From Nitrospirota bacterium (lineage in GTDB: Bacteria; Nitrospirota; JACRHL01), in assembly GCA_029858285.1 (NCBI GenBank), contig JAOUFN010000007.1:62001-126000 (forward strand): a stretch of DNA of 64,000 nucleotides. The letters are read 5' to 3'. The notes under the pieces are model-generated. The model made no database searches, was not told the origin of the DNA, and saw nothing but the letters and a program-made list of their open reading frames with translations. Each line of letters starts with the position of its first letter. Within the stretch, counting starts at the first letter, position 1. A program made the translations under genes and the position numbers. Below, one piece after another: positions 20,416-29,999 of this stretch.

Positions 20416-21372
20416 CTATTCCTCGAAAATCCCCATCTTGCAGAATTTTTTGTAGCGCAGTTCCACCCGTTCCAGCGGGTCGAGCTTTTCCAGTTCCGTC
20501 AGGTGCCGCACCAGGGCGTCGCGGATGGTGCGCGACATGCGCGTCATGTCGCGGTGGCTGCCCCCCAGGGGTTCGGGCAGAATTTCGTCCACCACCCCCA
20601 GTTCCAGCAGGTCGCGGGCGGTGATCTTCAGGGCCTCGGCGGCCATGGGTGCCTTGGAGCCGTCCTTCCACAGGATGGCCGCGCACCCCTCGGGAGAGAT
20701 CACCGAATAGATGGAATGTTCCAGGATCAGGATGCGGTCGCCCACCCCCACCGCCAGGGCGCCGCCGCTGCCCCCCTCGCCGATGACCACCACCACCACC
20801 GGCACCTTGAGGCGGCTCATCACCAGCAGGTTGCGGGCAATCGCCTCGCTCTGGCCGCGCTCCTCGGCGCCCAGTCCGGGGTAGGCGCCGGGGGTGTCGA
20901 TGAAGCACACCAGCGGCTTGCCGAAACGCTCGGCGAACTGCATCAGACGCAGGGCCTTGCGGTAGCCCTCCGGATGCGCCATGCCGAAATTGCGGATCAC
21001 CCGCGTCTTGAGATTGCGCCCCTTCTGGTGTCCCAGCAGCACCACCTCGCGGTTGCCGATACGGCCCAGTCCGCCCACCATGGCCGGATCGTCGCGGAAC
21101 GCCCGGTCGCCGTGCAACTGCACAAAATCCTCGACGAACTGCTCCACGTACTCCAGCATCGACGGGCGCTCCGGGTGGCGCGCCAGTTGCGTCTGCTGCC
21201 AGGGGGTGAGCTTGTCGTACACCTCCTCCTCGAACGCCCGCACCTTGTGGGCCAGGCGGTCCAGTTCCTTCTGGTTGCCCGGCCCCCCTTCCTCACTGCC
21301 GGAACGGAGCTTTTCGATCTGCTCGTGAAGTTCGGCGAGGGGTTTTTCGAAATCGAGGTAGTGTCTGTTCAT
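20416..21372 (-). CDS. accA: Acetyl-CoA carboxylase carboxyltransferase subunit alpha
   Basis: Together with AccD it transfers carboxyl from biotin to acetyl-CoA, giving malonyl-CoA for fatty-acid synthesis. The 318 residues match AccA, with FEKPLAELHEQIEKL at the N-terminus, TPGAYPGLGAEERGQSEAIA in the crotonase-like core, and VISPEGCAAILWKD. It follows dnaE by 63 nt, a dnaE-accA order also known in other proteobacteria. Confidence 0.96.
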   Translation of the reverse strand: MNRHYLDFEKPLAELHEQIEKLRSGSEEGGPGNQKELDRLAHKVRAFEEEVYDKLTPWQQTQLARHPERPSMLEYVEQFVEDFVQLHGDRAFRDDPAMVGGLGRIGNREVVLLGHQKGRNLKTRVIRNFGMAHPEGYRKALRLMQFAERFGKPLVCFIDTPGAYPGLGAEERGQSEAIARNLLVMSRLKVPVVVVVIGEGGSGGALAVGVGDRILILEHSIYSVISPEGCAAILWKDGSKAPMAAEALKITARDLLELGVVDEILPEPLGGSHRDMTRMSRTIRDALVRHLTELEKLDPLERVELRYKKFCKMGIFEE

Positions 21373-21435
21373 GATGGGTAGTGCAACCGGGGATGGGTGG
21401 AGGGGCCACCGGAAGGATAGTCCAAAAGCGCCATT

Positions 21436-24400
21436 TTAGCCAAATACCACCGCGTCGCGCCCCAGCAGACGCTCCACGTCGCGCACCAGATCGTCACCGG
21501 GGTTCACGCGCAGGGACTCGGCGGTGGCCACGGTGGCCTCCACGCTGCCCGGCACCTTCACCCGAAGGTGTACCGGACAGGCGCCTGGATGGGTGCCCAG
21601 CACCTCGCGCAGGCGCACCAGATCGGTGCGGGACACGCCGGAGGCGGAAAACCGCAGGGTCACGCGGCGCACCGATTTTTTGCGGATTTCCAGCAGGCTG
21701 TCGATGCGTTCGGCGCGCACCGTGGGGGTGGAATCGGCGCCGTCCACGGTGCCGGTGACCAGCAGCGGGGCGTCCGGCGTGAGCAGGGCCTCGGCGGCGC
21801 GAAACGCCTCCGGAAACGCCACCACCTCGATGGACGAGGTTTCGTCCTCGAGTTTCAAAAACGCCATGCGGTCGCCTTTTTTGGTCACCCGTCCGCGCAC
21901 CGCCGCCAGCGTGCCGACCACCCGCACCTCGCGCCCCTGGGCCTGGCGGCGCACCGCTTCCAGGGTGCAACTGGCGTGGCGGCGGGCATCCTCGCGGTAG
22001 CGCCGCATCGGGTGCGACGACAGGTAAAAACCCAAAACCGCCTTTTCGCGCACCAGACGGTCGTGTTCGTCCCACTCCGGCACCGTGGGCAGGGGCGGCG
22101 GCGGAGGGATGTCGCTGCCGCCGCCAAACAGGGACGACTGGCCGGAGGCGGCTTCGTCCTTCACCCGGCCCGCGTACTCCATGGCCTCCGTCAGGGCCGC
22201 CGCCAGGGTGGCGCGGGTCTGGCCCCAGGAGTCACACGCTCCGGAGGCGATCAGGGCTTCCAGCACGCGCTTGTTGGCCTTGTTCAGGTCGATGCGGCGG
22301 CACAGCTCGAACAGGTCTGCGTAGGGGCCGTTGTGACGTTCGGCGATCAGGGATTCCAGAGCCGCTTCGCCCACCCCCTTGATGGCCCCCAGTCCGTAAC
22401 GGATGCCGGTGTCGTAGCGGGGCCGACGCGGGGTTTTGTCCTTTTTGGCGGACGGGGCGGCCTCCGGTCCACCCGCTGCGGGTTCGGGGGCGGCGGGGAG
22501 GAGTTCGCAGGAAAAATGCAGGCCGCTGATGTTGATGTCCGGCGCCAGCAGGGGGATGCCCATTTCGCGCACCTCGGCCACGTTCTTGGCGGTTTTGTCC
22601 GGGTTGCTCATGTCGTTGGTGAGCAGGGCGGACAAGAACGGCACCGGGTGATGGGCCTTGAGCCAGGCGGTCTGGAACGAGATCAACGCATAGGCGGCGG
22701 AGTGGCTCTTGTTGAAGCCGTAGCCCGCGAAGTAGGCCATCAGGTCGAAAATGCCCTCCGCCACACGGGGTTCCACCCCCCGGCCCCGGGCGCCGTCGAT
22801 GAAGCGCGCCTTTTGCTTCTCCATCTCCGAGGCCTTCTTTTTGCCCATGGCGCGGCGCAGCAAATCGGCGTCTCCCAGAGAGTAGCCCGCCACCACGTTG
22901 GCGATGCGCATCACCTGTTCCTGATAGACGATCACCCCATAGGTTTCGCGCAGGATCGGCTCCAGCTGGGGCAGATCGTAGGTGATGGGGGTGGTGCCCT
23001 TTTTGCGGCTGATGAAGTCGTCCAGCATGCCGGAACCGATGGGGCCGGGGCGGTACAGGGCGAGCAGGGCCACCAGGTCCTCGAAGCTTTCCGGCTGCAT
23101 TTTCACGATCAGGTCGCGCATGCCGGAAGATTCGAGCTGGAAAATGCCGGTGGTGTCGCCGCGCCCCAGCAGGGCATAGGTGGACCGGTCGTCCAGCGGC
23201 GCCGCCGCCAGGTTGATGGCGCGTCCCGAGGCGCGCACCTCGCGCACCGCATGGTCGATGACGGTGAGGGTTTTGAGGCCCAGAAAGTCGAACTTGACCA
23301 GCCCCACCGCCTCGGCGTCGTCCTTGCTGAAGTGGGAGATGACCTCGTCGTGCGGTCCCCGGTACAGGGGCGTGTGATGCACCAGCGGGTCGGAGGAAAT
23401 GATCACCCCGGCGGCGTGGGTGGAGGCGTGGCGCGACAGCCCCTCCAGGGCCAGGGCGATTTCGATCAGTTCGCGCACCCGGGGATCGGTCTTGGCGATG
23501 TCCACCAGCCGCGGTTCGTCCTTCAGCGCCTTGGTCAGGGTGATGCCGAGTTCATTGGGCACCAGCTTGGCGATGCGGTCGCTTTCGGTGAAGGAAAAAT
23601 CCAGCACCCGCGCCACGTCGCGCAGCACCGCCTTGGCGCCCATGGTGCCGAAGGTGATGATCTGGCACACATGCTCGGAGCCGTACTTGTTCGCCACATA
23701 CTGGATCACCCGATCGCGGTGATCCATGCAGAAATCCATGTCGATATCGGGCAGGGACACGCGCTCCGGGTTGAGGAAGCGCTCGAACAGCAGGTTGTAG
23801 GGCAGGGGGTCGATGTCGGTGATGCGCAGGGCGAAGGCGGTGAGCGCCCCCGCCGCCGAGCCGCGCCCCGGCCCCACCGGAATGTCCATCTCGCGGGCCT
23901 GGCGGATGATGTCCCACACGATCAGAAAGTAGCCCGGATAGCCCATGCGGTTGATGACCGCCAGTTCCGTTTCCACCCGCTCGCGATACACCGGCTGGCG
24001 CTCCGGAGGGATGCCGGCCTCGGCAAAGCGCTCCTCCAGCCCCTGCAGGGTGACCTGCTGCAGGTACGCCTCGGGCGTGGTTCCGGCGGGCACCGGGAAT
24101 TCCGGCATGTAGGCGTGGTCAAAGCGCAGGTCCACATTGCAGCGCTGGGCGATGTGGACGGTGTTTTCCAGGGCATCCGGCAGATCGGCGAAGTCGGCGG
24201 CCATCTCCTCCGGGGAGCGGAAATGAAACTCCCCCGGCGGCAGGCGCTCGCGGTTTTCCTCTTCCAGCATGGTGCCGGTACCGATGCACAGCAGGGCGTC
24301 GTGGGCGCGGGCGTCCTCGGGTTTCAGATAACGGCTGTCGGCGGTGGCGACCAGGGGCGTGTGGGTGTGGTGGGCCAGTTCGATCAGCGCCAGGTTCACC

Positions 24401-24960
24401 CGGCGCCGGTCCGGCACACGGTTTTCGCACAGTTCCACAAACACGTTGTCGGCGCCGTAGGTGGCGCCGAGCCACTCCAGCCAATTCCGGGCTCCGGTTT
24501 CGTCACCGGCTTCCAGCAGGCGCGGCAACAGGCCGTTCAGGCCCCCCGTCAGGCACAGCAGGCCCTCGGCGTGCCGGGCCAGCAACTCCCGGTCTACCTG
24601 GGGGCGGCGGAAGGCCGACTCCAGATGCGCCCGCGACAGCAGGGCCATCAGGCTGCGCCAGCCGGCGTTGGTGCGGGCCAGAAGTAAAACCTCCGGCAGT
24701 CCGGGGCCGCGCTCCGGGCCGGGGATGTGGCGGTCTTCCGGCGCCACGAACACCTGACAGCCAAGAATCGGCTTGACGCCCCGGCTCATGCAGCCCTGAT
24801 AGAACTGTACCGCGCCGAACAGATTGCCCGAATCGGTGATGGCCAGGGCGGGCAGGCGGTGCTCCGCGGCGCGGTCGATCAGCGGGCCGATGCGGTTGGA
24901 GCACTCCAGCAGGCTGTATTCCGTATGGCAACGCAGATGCACGAACGGTGCGTGATGCAT
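21436..24960 (-). CDS. dnaE: DNA polymerase III subunit alpha
   Basis: Replicative polymerase. The 1174 residues run: PHP domain at the N-terminus (HLRCHTEYSLLE), polymerase palm with the catalytic PDIDMDF (near residue 400), fingers, helix-hairpin-helix region (AIKGVGEAALESL near 860), and an OB fold near 1000 (VVGTLAAVRGRVTKKGDRMAFLKLED). Length agrees with E. coli DnaE (1160). A charged linker with Pro runs lies between the finger and helix-hairpin-helix parts. Confidence 0.98.
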   Translation of the reverse strand: MHHAPFVHLRCHTEYSLLECSNRIGPLIDRAAEHRLPALAITDSGNLFGAVQFYQGCMSRGVKPILGCQVFVAPEDRHIPGPERGPGLPEVLLLARTNAGWRSLMALLSRAHLESAFRRPQVDRELLARHAEGLLCLTGGLNGLLPRLLEAGDETGARNWLEWLGATYGADNVFVELCENRVPDRRRVNLALIELAHHTHTPLVATADSRYLKPEDARAHDALLCIGTGTMLEEENRERLPPGEFHFRSPEEMAADFADLPDALENTVHIAQRCNVDLRFDHAYMPEFPVPAGTTPEAYLQQVTLQGLEERFAEAGIPPERQPVYRERVETELAVINRMGYPGYFLIVWDIIRQAREMDIPVGPGRGSAAGALTAFALRITDIDPLPYNLLFERFLNPERVSLPDIDMDFCMDHRDRVIQYVANKYGSEHVCQIITFGTMGAKAVLRDVARVLDFSFTESDRIAKLVPNELGITLTKALKDEPRLVDIAKTDPRVRELIEIALALEGLSRHASTHAAGVIISSDPLVHHTPLYRGPHDEVISHFSKDDAEAVGLVKFDFLGLKTLTVIDHAVREVRASGRAINLAAAPLDDRSTYALLGRGDTTGIFQLESSGMRDLIVKMQPESFEDLVALLALYRPGPIGSGMLDDFISRKKGTTPITYDLPQLEPILRETYGVIVYQEQVMRIANVVAGYSLGDADLLRRAMGKKKASEMEKQKARFIDGARGRGVEPRVAEGIFDLMAYFAGYGFNKSHSAAYALISFQTAWLKAHHPVPFLSALLTNDMSNPDKTAKNVAEVREMGIPLLAPDINISGLHFSCELLPAAPEPAAGGPEAAPSAKKDKTPRRPRYDTGIRYGLGAIKGVGEAALESLIAERHNGPYADLFELCRRIDLNKANKRVLEALIASGACDSWGQTRATLAAALTEAMEYAGRVKDEAASGQSSLFGGGSDIPPPPPLPTVPEWDEHDRLVREKAVLGFYLSSHPMRRYREDARRHASCTLEAVRRQAQGREVRVVGTLAAVRGRVTKKGDRMAFLKLEDETSSIEVVAFPEAFRAAEALLTPDAPLLVTGTVDGADSTPTVRAERIDSLLEIRKKSVRRVTLRFSASGVSRTDLVRLREVLGTHPGACPVHLRVKVPGSVEATVATAESLRVNPGDDLVRDVERLLGRDAVVFG

Positions 24961-25111
24961 GGAGACGCCCTGGGGGTGAAGGGGTGAGCCGGTGGTCCCA
25001 TTCTACCCAATTCCCCCCGGCTTTTCGACACCGGAAGCGAATGGTCGGGCCGGATGGAATGGCCGCCACCGGTTCGGGCGGGCCGCGCCTGCCTCCGGCG
25101 TGCCGCCTTCC

Positions 25112-26011
25112 TCAGGAATAGACGCGCACCGGCACCCCCGGCAGGGCGGCGCGCAGGGGTGCGGCGATGGCCTCCAGTTCGGCTTCGGTGAGGGGGGTCA
25201 CCGCCGCCTCGGCGGGGGGGCGGGCCACGGTGTAAAGCTGAACTGCGGCCAGCGCTTCCCGCCCTCCGGCCCGCGCACCGGAAACCCCGGCAATCTCCTG
25301 CACCCGCGTCAAAAAGGCGGCCAGGTCGTCGGCGGGGGGCGGTTCACCGTTCAGGCGGAAGCGGCAGGTTTGCAGCACCAGCGGGTGGCGGCGGGCGGTG
25401 GCGGCGATGTTGTCCAGCACCTTCGAAAACGGCACCCGGGTGCCGCACACGGCGGCATAAAACGCCTCGGTGCCCGCATCCAGCTTGGCCCAGATCTGCC
25501 CGCCCGCAGCCATGATGGCGTCCACTCCGGCGGCCACCTCGGCGCGTTCCAGCCCGGCGCAGTTGGTGATCAGCACCACCGGCACGGCCAGCCCGGAGGC
25601 GGCCACGGCGCGCACCGCTCCCTCGGCCACCTGCCGGAAGGCCGGGGCGGAGGTGGGCTCGCCGTCGCCGGACAGGGCCACATCGCGCACCACCCGTTGC
25701 GCGGCGGGCAGATCGGCAAAGCGCGGGCTGGAAAACAGGCTGCCGTCGGCGGCGGATTTGAGCATCGCCTCCAGTTCCGCCAGCACCGCCCCGGCGGGCG
25801 CCGCCTCGGCGCCGGGCATGCTGGTGCGGTCCACCTGGCAGTAGACGCAATCGAAGTTGCAGCGCTTGTCGGGGTTCAGGTTCACGCCAACGGAAATGCC
25901 CCCCGAGCGCCGCGACACCACCGCATAGACGTAGCGGTGCATGGCGAAGGTGCGCGGGTGGTGGGTGTGTTCGCGGCCAAGGGCCTGGCTGGGGGGGGTG
26001 GGGTCGGTCAT
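25112..26011 (-). CDS. Radical SAM protein, COG0731-like
   Basis: 299 residues from the ATG at 26011. The cluster motif C-x3-C-x2-C (CNFDCVYC, near residue 70) and ALSGDGEPTSAP are typical of the radical SAM group related to wyosine-synthesis enzymes. Bacterial members of this group have no firmly assigned substrate that I know of. It is convergent with dnaE across a 150-nt gap. The neighbours give no pathway hint. Confidence 0.75.
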   Translation of the reverse strand: MTDPTPPSQALGREHTHHPRTFAMHRYVYAVVSRRSGGISVGVNLNPDKRCNFDCVYCQVDRTSMPGAEAAPAGAVLAELEAMLKSAADGSLFSSPRFADLPAAQRVVRDVALSGDGEPTSAPAFRQVAEGAVRAVAASGLAVPVVLITNCAGLERAEVAAGVDAIMAAGGQIWAKLDAGTEAFYAAVCGTRVPFSKVLDNIAATARRHPLVLQTCRFRLNGEPPPADDLAAFLTRVQEIAGVSGARAGGREALAAVQLYTVARPPAEAAVTPLTEAELEAIAAPLRAALPGVPVRVYS

Positions 26012-26133
26012 GGGGCAAGTGTAATGGCCCGCCGCCCGCGGCGCCACGCCGGTCCTCCCGGATGGCCGTCCGGGACGGCTTGCGGCCTGCGGTGGCTTTC
26101 GGAGCGTTGCCGTGCTGCCGTACAGTAGCGCCC

Positions 26134-26697
26134 ATGGAACCGAACGCCACCATCGTCGCCCTGGGCGATTCCATCACCTGGGGCTACCCGGAAGGCCCGC
26201 CCCGCAGTTGGGTGGCGCAGGTGGCCGTGGCCCTGGGGGTAATCATCGCCAACCACGGCGTCAACGGCGACACCCTGGCCGGGATGCGCGCCCGCCTGCC
26301 GGTGATTCTGGCGGAAAACAAGCCCGTGGCGGTGATCGTCACCGGCGGCGCCAACGACGTGGCCATGGGGCGGCGGGTACCCGACATGTGCGCCGACCTG
26401 GGGGCGATGGTGGAGGCCATCGCCGCCAGCGGCGCGTTTCCGGTGATCGGCATGCCGGTGCCGATCCTGATCCCGCAGATGGAGAGTTCCCTGATCGCCT
26501 ACCGGCAGTTCATCCAGTCCCTGGCCGGCACTCGCCACCTGCGGGTTATTCCCTTCCAGCGGGCCCTGAGTGACGCCTCCGGCAGACCCCGGCGGGAATT
26601 TTTCATGGATGAATGCCACCCCAACGCGGACGGCTTTGCGGCCATGGCGCGGCTGGTGATCGGCGGCGAATTTCTGCGGGAGGTGGCCGGTGGCTGA
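26134..26697 (+). CDS. SGNH/GDSL-family esterase
   Basis: 187 residues with the four SGNH blocks: ALGDSITWG (catalytic Ser), HGVNGDT, GGANDV and DECHPN (catalytic Asp and His). This is the TesA/arylesterase type that hydrolyses thioesters or esters. There is no signal peptide, so it is probably cytoplasmic. No Shine-Dalgarno precedes the ATG at 26134; TACAGT ends eight nt upstream, so a leaderless start is possible. Its last eight nt overlap the next gene. Confidence 0.85.
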   Translation: MEPNATIVALGDSITWGYPEGPPRSWVAQVAVALGVIIANHGVNGDTLAGMRARLPVILAENKPVAVIVTGGANDVAMGRRVPDMCADLGAMVEAIAASGAFPVIGMPVPILIPQMESSLIAYRQFIQSLAGTRHLRVIPFQRALSDASGRPRREFFMDECHPNADGFAAMARLVIGGEFLREVAGG

Positions 26698-27940
26698 TTT
26701 TTTTGATGTGCTGGTGATCGGCGCCGGACCCGGCGGCTATCCTTGCGCCCACCGTGCGTTGCAGCGCGGGCTGAAAAAAGTGGCGGTGGTGGAAATGGCC
26801 GCGCCGGGCGGCGTCTGCCTGAACACCGGCTGCATCCCCACCAAGGGTTTTTTGTTTGGCCCCTCGCCGGCGGGGGGGCTGGAGGAGCGGGTGCGGGCCA
26901 ATGCGGCGGCCATCGGGCGGCTGCAAAAGGGCGTCGAGTTTCTGCTCAAGGGGGTGACCCGCTTCAGCGCCCGCGCGCGGCTGGCCGGGCCGGGCCGGGT
27001 CGAGATTGGCGGCCACGGCGTGGTGACGGCGCGCCACATCGTGCTCGCCACCGGCTCGCGCCCCCGGCCCCTGGCGCGGCTTCCTTTTGACGGCACGCGC
27101 GTGTTGTCCAGCGACCACGCGGTGGCCCTGCCGTCGGCCCCGGCGTCCATCGCCATCATCGGCGCCGGGGCGGTGGGCTGCGAATTCGCCGAGGTGTTTT
27201 CCAGATACGGCAGCCGCGTGACCCTGATCGAGGCCAGGGACCGGATCGTTCCAGAAATGGACCCGTGGCTTTCCAGACACCTCGAGCGCGCCCTCAAAAA
27301 GCGCGGCGTTGACGTGCAGGTGGGCGCGACCGCCGATCCGGCCACGCTGGACGTCGGGGCGATTCTGGTGGCGGTGGGGCGGCAGGCCAACGTGGAGGAA
27401 CTGGGGCTGGAGACGGTGGGGCTGTCCACGCCGGAAGGGTTTGTCCGCGTGGACGGCCACGGCCGCACCGGGGTGGACGGCGTGTGGGCGGTGGGCGACG
27501 TGACCGGCCCGCCGCAACTGGCGCACCGCGCCACCCGGCAGGGCGGGATCGTGGCCGACTGCATCGCGGGCGGCCCGTCTGCGCTGCCGTCCGCGCTGAA
27601 TCCGCTGTCGATCCCGGCCTGCGTCTACACCCACCCGCAACTGGCGCAGGTGGGGCGCGTGACCGGGGACGACCTGAAAATGGGCGAGGCCTTTTTCCGT
27701 GCCAACGGCTATGCGGTGGTGACCGACCGCACCGACGGCGGCGTGCGCCTGTTCGCCGAGGCCGAAGGCGGCCGGCTCACCGGTGCCCTGCTGGCGGGGC
27801 CGGAGGTGGCCGAGATGGTGGGATTGATCAACGCCCTGATCGGGGCCGGGGCGACGGCGGGGCAATTGGCGGACACGGTGTTTCCCCACCCCACGCTGGC
27901 GGAGGTGGTGCGGGAGGCGGCGGAGGCGCTAGAAGAGTAG
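26690..27940 (+). CDS. Dihydrolipoamide dehydrogenase family flavoprotein (short)
   Basis: 416 residues. FAD-binding VIGAGPGGYPC, redox disulfide GGVCLNTGCIPTK (near 43-48), NAD site IIGAGAVGCEFAE, second FAD signature GVWAVGDVTG, and the C-terminal catalytic HPTLAE. It is about 50 residues shorter than usual E3 proteins, with the loss in the NAD domain region. The start GTG overlaps the SGNH gene by eight nt. No 2-oxoacid dehydrogenase genes are nearby, so the partner is unknown. A lipoate-ligase homologue occurs at 45 kb. Confidence 0.85.
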   Translation: MADFFDVLVIGAGPGGYPCAHRALQRGLKKVAVVEMAAPGGVCLNTGCIPTKGFLFGPSPAGGLEERVRANAAAIGRLQKGVEFLLKGVTRFSARARLAGPGRVEIGGHGVVTARHIVLATGSRPRPLARLPFDGTRVLSSDHAVALPSAPASIAIIGAGAVGCEFAEVFSRYGSRVTLIEARDRIVPEMDPWLSRHLERALKKRGVDVQVGATADPATLDVGAILVAVGRQANVEELGLETVGLSTPEGFVRVDGHGRTGVDGVWAVGDVTGPPQLAHRATRQGGIVADCIAGGPSALPSALNPLSIPACVYTHPQLAQVGRVTGDDLKMGEAFFRANGYAVVTDRTDGGVRLFAEAEGGRLTGALLAGPEVAEMVGLINALIGAGATAGQLADTVFPHPTLAEVVREAAEALEE

Positions 27941-28606
27941 GCCGTCCTTCCCGGTCGCAGGAGCCGCAGCCAAGGGGGCTGGGCTTGCCATCCCGCTTCG
28001 AGAGTGGTTTGCGTAGGTGGGCCAGCTTGGATGGTAGTCCTCCGCCTCATTGCCCCAGTGGGACCAACCGTTTCGCATGCCCCGGGCAAACAGTTCCAGG
28101 TATGGCCCCGGACTGCACTTCTCTATGATTTGGTGCAACTCGTCCGGCTTTTTGGAGTGCTCGCGTTTCTGGGTACGAATGATGTTCACCTGGCTCCGAC
28201 CGGGGGGAAGCGTCCGGAGGCGGCCCCGAATGCCGAACAGAACCAGTTCCGTGGTGTTGCGGAAGTAAAACCCCACGCCGCGCCCATCCGGACCGCCGTC
28301 CTTGCGGACCTTGTGCCAGACAAGATTGGTCTTGTACTCGAACCCCCAGGCGCGCATGACGGCAAGTCCCTCTTCGAGGAGGGCGTTGGGAACCCACAGG
28401 TAAAGGTGGCTGGACCCGGCCGCGACGGTGGCAACCGGGATCTCGCAGATCTCCCGCAACGTCAGGGTCGGGTAGCGGGAAAGGCGGTGGTGCTCCGGCG
28501 CCATTTTTCCGGTCCGGTTGGCGAATCGCCACGGTGGGTCCGCCAGCACGGTGCCAAACTGCCCGCTGACTGCTCCGGCAAAATCCTCTGCTGCGGACCT
28601 GGTCAT
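27929..28606 (-). CDS. MT-A70 family DNA adenine methyltransferase (BglII-type partner)
   Basis: 225 residues. The N6-adenine catalytic motif DPPW is at residues 23-26, and the SAM-binding region (GPYLELFARG) lies toward the C-terminus, the MT-A70 order. The start overlaps the restriction gene stop in ATGA. Its 3' end overlaps the 3' end of the dehydrogenase gene by 12 nt, convergently. The likely role is protecting the host sequence cut by the adjacent endonuclease. Base composition is visibly less G+C-rich than the flanks. Confidence 0.88.
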   Translation of the reverse strand: MTRSAAEDFAGAVSGQFGTVLADPPWRFANRTGKMAPEHHRLSRYPTLTLREICEIPVATVAAGSSHLYLWVPNALLEEGLAVMRAWGFEYKTNLVWHKVRKDGGPDGRGVGFYFRNTTELVLFGIRGRLRTLPPGRSQVNIIRTQKREHSKKPDELHQIIEKCSPGPYLELFARGMRNGWSHWGNEAEDYHPSWPTYANHSRSGMASPAPLAAAPATGKDGLLF

Positions 28607-29193
28607 TCACCCTCCTGGTACAGATTCGCCCTGATCCCGAAAACGAGGAGAGGGCACCCGCCTCCGCCTCCACCCTGGATGCGGGGGAGCAGTTTACTCA
28701 CGTGTGTGGTGGAATTGCCGAAGGATTTTCCCCGACCGATCCGGTCGAAAATCTCCTGCAATTCGTCACACCGCGTGATGATAACACCGACGCTGATCGC
28801 CCGCAGGTCGAACAGCAGCCTGAAATTGTTCAGGTCGCGGTCAAAAAATGGATCCTTGTTGTTCCATTCGATTTCCAGCGCGACGCGGTTTTTGTAGCAG
28901 TCCACCTTGTGGGTGGGCGACTCCATCACGTGCTGGTCCACGACCACTTCCGTGTGGAAGGATTTTTCCACCCAGCCACGGGAGGCGAGGTAGCCGTCAA
29001 TATCCGCCGCGACCTCGGATTTGCGTCCGCCCCCCACATTGATCCAGGAGTGACGCAACCGAAAGCTGGTCAGCACGCCGACGATATCGTCCCACTCGGA
29101 CGGGAAGTCGTTTTTCAGAATGGCGCAGGCGTGCTTCCACTCGTGGATTTCGTAGTGGTCCCGAATGAACGATGTAAAGTGCTGGACGCCCAT
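28603..29193 (-). CDS. BglII/BstYI-family type II restriction endonuclease
   Basis: 196 residues. The central segment KNRVALEIEWNNKDPFFDRD (residues 101-120) followed by LNNFRLLF closely resembles the BglII-family core, with candidate metal-binding D98, E107 and E109. The family cuts AGATCT or RGATCY; the exact site here is not deducible. It is encoded upstream of its methyltransferase in the same transcript. The ATG at 29193 has a weak ribosome site, which would keep early nuclease levels low. The frame is open further upstream but turns into low-complexity sequence. Confidence 0.82.
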   Translation of the reverse strand: MGVQHFTSFIRDHYEIHEWKHACAILKNDFPSEWDDIVGVLTSFRLRHSWINVGGGRKSEVAADIDGYLASRGWVEKSFHTEVVVDQHVMESPTHKVDCYKNRVALEIEWNNKDPFFDRDLNNFRLLFDLRAISVGVIITRCDELQEIFDRIGRGKSFGNSTTHVSKLLPRIQGGGGGGCPLLVFGIRANLYQEGE

Positions 29194-29297
29194 CGATAAG
29201 CTAGGTTCTGCTCCGTCGTGGAATGGCCGGAATTTTGCCGGAATGAGACTGATGCCGGGTGCATTGTAGGCAGATTTCCCACGGAATAGAACTCCCC

Positions 29298-29696
29298 CTA
29301 CACCAGCCGCAAAAACAGCACCCGCGCCACCACCAGCGTCAGCAGGAAACAGAAGGCCACCGGCACATGCCAGCGCCCCACTTTGTGCCACCCCATCACC
29401 CGCGAAAAACCGAACAGGGCGGTCACGCAGTACATGGCCATGGACAGGTTCAGGAACACCGAGTGCAGCGACCGGATCTGCACGTCCACCACGAATGACG
29501 GGTCGTCCCCCACCATGGCGTTGAGGGCCTGGAACTGGAAGAACAGGGCGAAAAAATCCGCCATGAACCCGGCAATGGTCAGCACGATGTGCGGGGTGCG
29601 GCCGATCTTCCTGCGCCAGATCAGCGCCCCCGCCAGCAGGTAGCAGGCAAACGACAGCAGCCACACCGCCACCACCGGAATCATCGCACTGTGCAT
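29298..29696 (-). CDS. Four-helix membrane protein, function unknown
   Basis: 132 residues with about four transmembrane helices ([67 protein letters not shown]). GGAGGGAG precedes the ATG at 29696. It shows some likeness in layout to the DUF420-type protein at 46.97 kb but lacks its histidine pattern. It is divergent from guaB. Confidence 0.65.
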   Translation of the reverse strand: MHSAMIPVVAVWLLSFACYLLAGALIWRRKIGRTPHIVLTIAGFMADFFALFFQFQALNAMVGDDPSFVVDVQIRSLHSVFLNLSMAMYCVTALFGFSRVMGWHKVGRWHVPVAFCFLLTLVVARVLFLRLV

Positions 29697-29822
29697 CCGC
29701 GCTCCCTCCTGTCGGCCACCACTGCTTCCAGACCCGGCGAGACTATACGGACGGCCCCGTCGGGACGCAAGGAAACGGCCCGCGCGCCGAATCGCCAAAA
29801 AGGGCGGAAATCCTTGTCATTC

Positions 29823-29852
29823 TTGACGCTACGGCGCGCCGTGTGCTACCGT
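29823..29852 (+). promoter_or_regulatory. Sigma-70 promoter of guaB
   Basis: TTGACG (29823-29828), an 18-bp spacer and TACCGT (29847-29852) with an extended -10 TG. It is nearly identical in design to the atp promoter. It leaves a leader of about 140 nt before guaB. Confidence 0.65.
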
Positions 29853-29999
29853 TCCGCATTTATTTTGACCGGCCTGGCCCCGGTCCATCACCCCCGGTTA
29901 CCGGAAGTCGCGTCGGCGGTCTTTCAGGGGGAACGGTCCGACGGGCAAACCGGCAAGGTGATCCGAACAAACCGTCTTTACGTACAATCGGGACTCTGC

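Noticed and set aside
21568-24687. Open frame of about 1040 codons on the strand opposite dnaE
   Set aside because: His/Gly/Gln-rich translation without domains; dnaE on the other strand has full motifs. It is an effect of high G+C.
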